A DNA stretch of 64,000 nt from Siphonodentalium dalli (taxonomy: Eukaryota; Mollusca; Scaphopoda; Gadilida; Siphonodentaliidae): contig CP136065.1 of the NCBI GenBank assembly GCA_032622095.1, positions 66,205,031 through 66,269,030 of the forward strand. Reading direction: 5' to 3'. How positions within the stretch are numbered: position 1 is the first letter of the stretch; each line of letters opens with the position of its first letter. Positions 56,069-64,000 of this stretch are shown here, piece by piece. Both the position numbers and the translations under genes were made by a program. The notes beneath the pieces are model-generated. The model did no database searches. It had not been told where the DNA came from and saw nothing but the letters and a program-made list of their open reading frames with translations.

Positions 56069-56755
56069 CACACCGTATTACCGATCCGGATTACCACCGG
56101 TCACGATGCGGATCACTACCGGCTGTTTTGACAAAAGCGTGCCACGTGGCATCATTGTAGTTGGATCATTTTCGCCCTACATTCTGTGGAAAGTGTGAAT
56201 TTTTTCTCCCTTCGTGTATAGGAGTAACTGGGCTAGCGGAGGACGCCGATAAATCTGATAAGTATACAATATATGTTCACTTATTCTTATATTTGTAACG
56301 CATGTTTACCATTGTGTTTCATTATTTCGAGCAGTAGCTGATATGGATGGTTCATGTTTTATTTCTTTATGCGGTATTCTCGTGGTACGAAAAGATAGAC
56401 CATTTACTAAGTCATTCGCCTAATGTACACGTTTGTATTTTCGATTTGTGAGAAAATTCCATGCATTTGCATCATGTATTGTGCCAATGAAGATAAATAA
56501 TGGGCCACGTGCAACTAGATCCTAGTAACATATGCTACCTCTAAGGTTATCGTAGGCGATTATTTTATATTTTCTTGGCGTGGCCATTTTCTAATGTATG
56601 TAAGAAAGACGGCGGCAACAAACTTTGTGTGGGTTACATTCAGATATATAATATAATTAACGTTTTAGTCGACCTACCGTTACACAAATTGCCACTTTCA
56701 GCCGGTAGTGATCCGCATCGTGACCGGTGGTAATCCGGATCGGTAATACGGTGTG
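56069..56755. mobile_element. 687-bp DNA transposon derivative, perfect 57-bp inverted repeats
   Basis: 56069-56125 and 56699-56755 are exact reverse complements (starting CACACCGTATTACCGATCC). GTGTT is duplicated at 56064-56068 and 56756-56760. No frame over 60 codons inside. Perfect repeats imply recent movement by a transposase supplied elsewhere. A 5-bp duplication with a CAC terminus is seen in Transib/RAG-like transposons, but I see no heptamer match, so the superfamily is open. Confidence 0.85.
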
Positions 56756-57004
56756 GTGTTCGTCATTTCAGGATTCGTATCAAAACATCCATTAAAACGA
56801 ATGCGCAATATTCAACTGCGTCATTTGAGACATAATACTTGTTGTTTGTTGGTGTATTCATCGAGAAATCTAAATTCTAAACATTGATGTCGAACGCAGT
56901 TTTTCATGTTTCGTTGCACCTTCACATGGATGGGTTAATCGGTCTCTAGATGTAAATAAATCACCGCTTCGCTCGAATAAATAGATTTCTGTTGTGCAAT
57001 AGAT

Positions 57005-57007
<3 letters not shown>

Positions 57008-57098
<91 letters not shown>
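57008..57098. repeat. (GA)n microsatellite
   Basis: About 45 GA dinucleotides. The Ser-Leu run on the minus strand is an artefact. Confidence 0.95.
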
Positions 57099-57100
<2 letters not shown>

Positions 57101-57989
57101 GAGAGAAAGTAATTTATATGAGAAAAAAACTGATATCACATGCAGACTTGGGTTAAGGGGGGACTAGCACAAACACAAAACTTTTGTTGTATATTTTCTA
57201 ATTTGTCTTATATATTAATATGCACTGTTACTATGCTGCTATAATTGTAAAGTTGTATTGAGTGTTGTCACCGGGAGAGGAGGTACATCTAAGTGGCTAG
57301 CACTTATCCTCCAATCCCGACACCATATCATTTTTTGATAAATAAATATGTTTAAACCAATAGATGACATGAAAACCATAATCAGAAATGGTAACGCCAC
57401 CAAGATCATATTATTACACATACATTTAAATTATAACTACACCTTTTACCGTATTCGGGGTAGCACTACAGCTTTTAATGCGACCCAAAAAACCAAGTAT
57501 CTATTTATAAAACGCCCATAGGACCACAGATTTCTATAATTTGTAGAACAGTATACACCGGTGGCGTTAATAAACTTCATATTAATACCAAGTTTGCTTG
57601 TGGGCATAGCGTTACCGCTGTAAAAATACATTTCTACAACTGTTCCGCAACTTCTGGTGTCCGGCGTGGTTAATATGTTTGGCTGGGGTGAATATCGGCC
57701 TTTCGTTAGACACTAAAAGGAGCCCTCTAGTACGCGCTGTATTCCTCGAGATATCGGCCGTTCCACGCAATTTCAAATTCTGTTCCGCAAATTGTCATTC
57801 TATTCCACATTCCATCCCATCCCGCAGATTGTCATGTCCCAATATCAAGGAGAATCCTTCGACTGACAACTTTGGTCAGATTGTTAGAGCAAACAAATTA
57901 ACTGTGAGTTTGGAGACAAATGAGGTATCGGCTTGTTTGAAAAATAGTGTAACATATGCTCGTAGCTGCCAAAATATAATGAAATATAT

Positions 57990-58110
57990 TATTATCCTAG
58001 TTTAATACCCTTTTCTTCTTTTCTGGTCGCGTTTTCCGTCGCCACATCCATTTTGAATGCGTGATACTCATCAACTCGAAACCCACCGTGAGTGTATCGT
58101 CGTACGTAGT
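57990..58110 (-). repeat. Block shared with 45500-45590
   Basis: The minus strand gives GGFRVDEYHAFKMDVATENA; the plus strand at 45517-45590 gives RGFEVGEYHAFKMAEASANA. DNA identity is about 80% over ~70 bases, with both synonymous and replacement differences. Either an old repeat or related first exons (the ATG sits in AAAATGG). Confidence 0.4.
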
Positions 58111-58299
58111 CTCGTACCTGACTCAATCGTACCGATTTTCGCCTATGAATAAAAAACAAACCCCACATGCATGAAACGCATGAGTCGAAAACAGGTAACT
58201 TGTCACAATTAAACATACTTTTCATATCATTTCCGAAATCAATAAACACTGTCACTGTCGTATATTGAAAAACTAATGGTGCAACTTATTGATTATCGA

Positions 58300-59160
58300 T
58301 ATAAAGATGTAATCAAATATAAATTGTAGATAAAAATGATGATCTTATCGGAGAATTAAAAATCGTAAATAAATTCGCAATCGAAAATATCACGTGACAA
58401 CCGCATCTCATGAATATATTCATAAGCTCATCCTCACTCAAATACGTTTATTGGCCTGGGTACTAGGCTATGGTCGTACGTAGACAAACTACATGCAGGG
58501 TTTACCTCCCTTGTTGACTCGGTAAGACCACTGCTATACCGGCGACATTCCCTCACATTTGGTGGACTTCCGCGATATTAAAATATATACTAAGCGAACA
58601 GAGCAACATGCTGCCCCTGTTAAGCACACAAAACATCGAAAAAAAATTGTAGAAATTTTGGACCTTATGTTTGAAAAGTCCCACTAAAACCGAAGAACTA
58701 TATTTCGAAACGGTGTGATTCGGTTCTCCCGATTATTTTATCAGCACAATAGTATAAACGCACGTGTACGACATTGTCACAACTCAAACGGCAAGTATAA
58801 CACAAGAGTTCTAATTTGCTGCAATTTTGACGAGTAGGTTGCGAAAATCGTCAACAAAACTACCGCTCCGATTTTCCATTCTGTCATTATGTTTTAGTGT
58901 GGGAATTGTTCTCAAAGCACATAGAAAATTTGACATTGGAGCGATCGGGTTTCGCCATTTTTTTGCTGGAAAATCCCATGCTAAATATAGAAACACGGAC
59001 TAGTACCCAGCCGGTTACAGAGTCAGAAAGGAAGCATGACTGGTGCGCTCTGGTAGAGATTGGTACGTAGATAGGTGCGTCCGTTCCAGATGGTTTCCGT
59101 ATGGTAACCTTAGTTATAGGGGGGGGGGCAGTTTTTCTGAGTCTTGTTTTAATCATTTTC
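58300..59160. other. No recognised gene
   Basis: Contains one AAGGGAGGTAAACCCTGCAT-type motif (about 58494, reverse strand) also seen near 15513. Otherwise nothing. Confidence 0.5.
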
Positions 59161-59460
59161 CGTGAAACTTGGCACAGACCAAGGGAAGCTGTGCACCTAT
59201 TTTTATGACGTCTTTCGGATTTTTTGGTGGAGTTATCCCCCTTTTTCGACTTTTCGCAACATGTATAATTTTGTCTGAGCTTTTATTCCTACATTTTTAG
59301 GGCAGATATTTAGTACGATGGGAACATGTGCACCTGCGATTATATGACGTCTGTCCGACTTTTGTGTGTGGTGTTACCCCCCTTTTTCGACTTAGAACAA
59401 TTTCGAAACATGCATAATTTTGTCGGAGCTTTTATTCCTACATTTTTCGGTCAACATGTT
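59161..59460. repeat. Two-copy ~180-bp repeat
   Basis: CCCCCTTTTTCGACTT, CATAATTTTGTC(T/G)GAGC and TTTTATTCCTACATTTTT occur in order at about 59230-59300 and 59378-59456. Confidence 0.7.
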
Positions 59461-59639
59461 TAGGATTAGGGTTGGGGGTACATGGTTGTGCATCTGCAAA
59501 GGGAATCTGTTATCTTATTATTTTAACTTATGTTTACTGACCTGCATGAGAAACATCTTAGTGTTTAAAAAAAACACGGGGGTATTCTTAGTCCCATTGG
59601 GACAGTCACACCTCTAGTTTTAGTTATTTGGCTGTTGTC

Positions 59640-59940
59640 AAATATTTCGTATGTGGATTACCCACATGAAAATACAGGTCACGTTCGAATTTGGGTTCGG
59701 TCCGCCCATTTTTGCCAGAGTGATGGTCTTTGTCGACTTAGAATTTGCCGATTATTTTGGTTTCCGGGTGATAACTCTAATTTTATTTATCTCATCGTTA
59801 TCAAATTTGGTATATGGATTATTCATATGAAAATACAAGTCAAGTTCGAATTGGGGTTCCGTCGGATTATTTTTACCGGAGTTATGATACTTGTTGACTT
59901 ATAATTTTACGACTATTTCGGTTTCCGGCCGGGTGCAAGA
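59640..59940. repeat. ACAGGTCAAGTTCGAAT-type repeat, two copies
   Basis: Same blocks as at 19830 and 20680: TTTGGTATATGGATTA, AAATACA(G/A)GTCA(C/A)GTTCGAAT and CCGGAGTTATGAT, with starts near 59635 and 59800. Confidence 0.7.
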
Positions 59941-61041
59941 TAGCTTTATAGTTATAGTTATCTGTTGGTTTTCATATTTAGTATGAGAATTATTCATTAT
60001 TATTGCCCAGCAAGCGAATTAAACATTGGCTTAGGAAGTTCTGAATTATGTGGAATCAAAGCGGATAAGCAGAATTAAATATATAAATCTAATTTTGGAT
60101 GGGAATATTAAGTGAAAAAACTCTTGAATTCTACGAATTATTCATTGTACATACATCGGATACAATACTGTGGTCGTTAGGGCAACACACATGTCCGAAC
60201 CACATACCCCTGGGGAAAAATACCAGATATACCAATATATACTATACCAGTTTAGTTTCAACATATTTATTTGTCTAATTTATATATAACACGTGATATA
60301 TAATACATACTATACCAATGACAAGGTTCACAAGTCCGATTTTGGAAAAACACACCATCTATCATATTCCTTATATGTTCTCTCGAAATCGTTCATCTGA
60401 GTCACAATCTATATCAATGTATCTTATTGTCAATGACATTTCCGTTCTTGGGAAGTTGAGAATATCGTACGGGGAATTCGCAAGTTCGGCAATTGTGATC
60501 GTAATAATTGAATTGATATCCGTGTTTATGATATGACTCAATCATTATTTACGTTGGAAAGTATGTCATAAATCAATTTCATATGAACTACTAGTTCATA
60601 TCACCTTCCGATAATTTGATTGGTTTGTTGACAAAAAGTGTGTTCTGGTTGACTGAATGGCAGCCTGAGCCGAGCCGCATCTCTAACTAAATGCAGGTCA
60701 AATTCGTGCGCGTCAATCAACGCGATGCCGAAATTCTCGCAATTATAATCTTGAAATATATAGTTTTGGACATTGTTATACGATAAATAGAATATGTAAT
60801 TCGTATTTATCTAATAAACTTACGATATAATGTCACAAACTGAGAACAGAATAGCGCACTATATCTTCGCGTGCATATTATTTCTGCTAGTTCACCAGGT
60901 GTAATTGGGCTTCCGGTGCAATGAAGTGACGTCACATTAACCTTTTGCTGCCGATGTCATATAGCTATTTAGTGATTTGTGTGCGTTTTGGACATCATAA
61001 TCAATTTATAGGTGTCATATGATAAATAGAATATGTAATTC
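59941..61041. other. No recognised gene
   Basis: A ~28-bp GATAAATAGAATATGTAATTCGT block occurs twice (about 60780 and 61019). A 72-codon frame at 60318-60536 has no recognisable domain. Confidence 0.5.
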
Positions 61042-61161
61042 GTGTTTCTCTCATATGATATTTATGAAACTCGTCACGAATTTTCAGTTTTCTCTCGCCG
61101 GAGGCTCGAGAAAACTGAAAATTCTTAGACTCGTTTCATAAATATCATATGAGAGAAACAC
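61042..61161. repeat. ~50-bp-arm palindrome
   Basis: GTGTTTCTCTCATATGATAT...CAGTTTTCTC pairs with GAGAAAACTGAAAATTC...GAGAGAAACAC around a GCCGGAGGC-type centre. Confidence 0.85.
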
Positions 61162-61422
61162 TCATTTCATATCCTCTATACATATCACTACTTACCTGAC
61201 AGGGAAACTGACGACCGCCTTTTGTCGGTAGGTTTCGCTAGTGTTCGATACGATATCTCGACTTACCTTCATTTGATACTTTCGAGTTATACATCTAAAG
61301 AAAGGACATGTCATGTACATTAAATATATTGTGACTGAGATGAACGACTTCGAGAAGGTATGAGTTATATGATAGATGGTGTTTTTCCACCAAAATCGGA
61401 ATTGTCAACCTTGTCACTGGTA

Positions 61423-61525
61423 TCTATTATATATTTTGAAAGATCTGTGTATGTGTAAGTTTGTGTGTTTGTTTGTGTGTTTGAAATCGATGGACTCCAA
61501 AACGACTAAGCCAATTCCGATGAAA
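61423..61525 (+). mobile_element. Helitron-like element, 5' fragment (array 2)
   Basis: Starts TCTATTATATATTTTGAAAG after A, like the full units. It breaks off at GATGAAA where full units continue with TTTGG, and the next unit's TC start follows directly. This fits insertion of the next unit at that A|T site, or an aborted copy. Confidence 0.6.
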
Positions 61526-62277
61526 TCTATTATATATTTTGAAAGATCTGTGTGTGTGTAAGTTTATGTGTAAGTTTATGTGTAAGTTTGTGTGTTTGAA
61601 ATCGATGGACTCGAAAACGACTATGCCAATTTCAATGAAATTTGGTATTTTAGGGTATTTTCGGCCGGAGACGAACATAGGCATATTTATTTGTCCGTGC
61701 GAGGTCAACTTTTCACGTGCGGAGGTCAAATCTATTTTTACGCCGTTTTGCGCTAATATATTTCAGTTCGGTGCTCACAAATCGATTCGATATAGCGCGA
61801 ATAATAAATTGCCAGTCATATAATTTGCACGGTTAGAATCTGTGTGGCTTCATCTTTCCAACGATATATAATATGTATGTATCCGTTTTAGTTATCTGCC
61901 TCAATTATTAGGGAGAAGTGGTGCGATCTTTTATCAGGATAAAATCAATGCGTAACTTCTATGACGTCGTCAGAGGTCATACAGTTAGATCACGTTAACT
62001 CTCACCCTGCCGATGCATTTGACTGTGTCGCGTTAACTCATCACCGGCCGAGGTATCCGCAAATGACATTGGGCTATATATCTCGGAAACGGGTGTAGCT
62101 ATCGACTTGAAATTTGGTATGTGAATGTATCTTGCCCCGGATACGAATTTTATCGGGTCGCCGAGCACGTGCGACACCAGCTTCGCGCATGCGCAGACCA
62201 GATCTAGGAAACGGGTGGAGCAATCGACTTGAAATTTGGTTTTTGAATAGCCCGGACGAAGTCGGGTCACCTTCTAG
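61526..62277 (+). mobile_element. Helitron-like nonautonomous element, array 2 unit 1 (752 bp)
   Basis: 5' TCTATTATATATTTTGAAAG; 3' CCCGGACGAAGTCGGG hairpin, TCACCTT, CTAG, then T. Core has one full 122-bp-type repeat and a partial (GACTTGAAATTTGGT at 62103 and 62227). No Rep/helicase. Confidence 0.65.
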
Positions 62278-63133
62278 TCTATTATATATTTTGAAAGATC
62301 TGTGTGTGTATGTGTTTGTTTGTGTGTTTGAAATCGATGGACTCGAAAACGACTAAGCCAATTTCGATGAAATTTGGTATTTGGATGTGTTTTCGGCCGG
62401 AGACGAACATAGGCATATTTATTTGTCCGTGCGAGGTCAACTTTTCACGTGCGGAGGTCAAATCTATTTTTACGCCGTTTTTGCGCTAATATATTTCAGT
62501 TCGGTGCTCACAAATCGATTCGATATAGCGCGAATAATAAATTGCCAGTCATATAATTTGCACGGTTAGAATCTGTGTGGCTTCATCTTTCCAACGATAT
62601 ATAATATGTATGTATCCGTTTTAGTTATCTGCCTCAATTATTAGGTACAAGTGGTACGATGCTTTTATCAGGATAAAATCAATGCGTAATTTCTATGACG
62701 TCGTCAGAGGTCATAAAGTTAGATTACGTTAACTCTCACCCTGCCGATGCATTTGACTGTGTCGCGTTAACTCATCACCGGCCGAGGTATCCGCAAATGA
62801 CATTGGGCTATATATCTCGGAAACGGGTGTAGCTATCGACTTGAAATTTGGTATGTGAATGTATCTTGCCCCGGATACGAATTTTATCGGGTCGCCGAGC
62901 ACGTGCGACGCCAGCTTCGCGCATGCGCAGACGAGATCTCGGAAACGGGTTGAGATATTGACTTTAAATTTGGTATGTGAATGTATCTTGCCCCGGATAC
63001 GAATTTTATCGGGTCGCCGAGCACGTGCGACACCAGCTTCGCGCATGCGCAGACCAGATCTAGGAAACGGGTGGAGCAATCGACTTGAAATTTGGTTTTT
63101 GAATAGCCCGGACGAAGTCGGGTCACCTTCTAG
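62278..63133 (+). mobile_element. Helitron-like nonautonomous element, array 2 unit 2 (856 bp)
   Basis: Abuts unit 1 with junction CTAG|TC. Same ends. It carries one extra core repeat (with ACGAGATCTCGGAAACGGGT), which accounts for the extra length. Confidence 0.68.
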
Positions 63134-63874
63134 TCTATTATATATTTTGAAAGATCTGTGTATGTGTAAGTTTGTGTGTTTGTTTGTGTGTTTGAAATCG
63201 ATGGACTCCAAAACGACTAAGCCAATTCCGATGAAATTTGGTATTTGGATGTGTTTTCGGCCGGAGACGAACATAGGCATATTTATTTGTCCGTGCGAGG
63301 TCAACTTTTCACGTGCGGAGGTCAAATCTATTTTTACGCCGTTTTTGCGCTAATATATTTCAGTTCGGTGCTCACAAATCGATTCGATATAGCGCGAATA
63401 ATAAATTGCCAGTCATATAATTTGCACGGTTAGAATCTGTGTGGCTTCATCTTTCCAACGATATATAATATGTATGTATCCGTTTTAGTTATCTGCCTCA
63501 ATTATTAGGTACAAGTGGTACAATGCTTTTATCGGGATAAAATCAATGCGTAATTTCTATGACGTCGTCAGAGGTCATAAAGTTAGATTACGTTAACTCT
63601 CACCCTGCCGATGCATTTGACTGTGTCGCGTTAACTCATCACCGGCCGAGGTATCCGCAAATGACATTGGGCTATATATCTCGGAAACGGGTGTAGCTAT
63701 CGACTTGAAATTTGGTATGTGAATGTATCTTGCCCCGGTACGAATTTTATCGGGTCGCCGAGCACGTGCGACACCAGCTTCGCGCATGCGCACACCAGAT
63801 CTAGGAAACGGGTGGAGCAATCGACTTGAAATTTGGTTTTTGAATAGCCCGGACGAAGTCGGGTCACCTTCTAG
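63134..63874 (+). mobile_element. Helitron-like nonautonomous element, array 2 unit 3 (741 bp)
   Basis: Abuts unit 2, nearly identical outside the core. Ends CTAG followed by TAGTATATATAG, so the 3' neighbour is T as the Helitron rule requires. Confidence 0.68.
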
Positions 63875-63922
63875 TAGTATATATAGAGGATTTCCAACGA
63901 GTTATATTGGGATATAAGATTT

Positions 63923-64000
63923 TATGAAACGAGTTTGATAAATTTGATTCACAACGGGTCTAGACGAGTTGTGAATCAAATTTATCAAGCGAGTTTCATA
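63923..64000. repeat. Palindrome at the window end
   Basis: TATGAAACGAGTTTGATAAA...CACAAC pairs with GTTGTGAATCAAATTTATCA...GAGTTTCATA. May extend past the window. Confidence 0.8.

Noticed and set aside
56870-57139. Leu/Ser-rich frame over the (GA)n tract
   Set aside because: Microsatellite translation.
62729-63353. Frames of 164-198 codons on both strands of the second array
   Set aside because: Products of repeated DNA (CACAKLASHVLGDPIKF-type repeats); no Rep or helicase motifs.

Overview
The window looks like transposon-rich, AT-rich intergenic DNA from an animal, most likely an aquatic invertebrate and plausibly a mollusc or other lophotrochozoan. This is inferred from CR1-type LINEs with esterase and PHD domains, Helitron-like tandem-core repeats, MULE/piggyBac/Tc1-type MITEs and one exon of a secreted PAN-domain protein. 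There are no bacterial-style operons and no rRNA or tRNA genes that I could recognise. Nearly every long reading frame belongs to a mobile element or a tandem repeat. The species cannot be named from the sequence.

Layout. 0-16.7 kb: no gene; Tc1/mariner-type foldback MITEs (TA target duplications), two families of piggyBac-type MITEs (TTAA duplications) that share one hairpin module, and several degenerate tandem repeats. 16.9-20.5 kb: a decayed LINE (+ strand) split by two MULE-type elements with 9- and 10-bp target duplications and by a third repeat. 20.5-26.6 kb: repeats leading into a head-to-tail array of Helitron-like elements on the minus strand (TC...CTAR ends, 3' hairpin, A|T sites). 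27.7-32.2 kb: a nearly full-length but broken CR1-type LINE (+) with SGNH-esterase, 2A-like, PHD, endonuclease and reverse transcriptase parts. 33.3-36.75 kb: a second CR1-type LINE (-) whose endonuclease/RT frame is open over 991 codons but whose RT motif B is altered; it is 5'-truncated inside ORF1.

36.8-43.7 kb: mostly unannotatable, with a hAT-like MITE, a fourth TA MITE, and a 5'-truncated LINE tail on the minus strand. 43.76-44.05 kb: the only convincing host-gene piece, a first coding exon with signal peptide and PAN/apple-type cysteines, ending at a CAG|GTAAGT donor. 45.9-47.0 kb: a MULE with 9-bp target duplication and a transposase remnant. 47.9-55.4 kb: an inverted pair of ~0.54-kb copies; one ends in a single 30-bp unit, the other in about 52 units of the same 30 bp. 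Between them lie three related copies of an unrecognised, polyadenylated, basic-linker coding family. 56.07-56.76 kb: a young-looking element with perfect 57-bp inverted repeats and a 5-bp target duplication. 61.4-63.9 kb: a second head-to-tail array of Helitron-like elements, on the plus strand.

The genes do not form a pathway. The biology here is mobile-element biology: nested insertions give relative ages, two tandem Helitron-like arrays suggest concatemeric insertion or local amplification, and the LINE frames record decay by frameshifts. All calls come from reading the sequence; family names rest on motifs and target-site duplications, not on searches.
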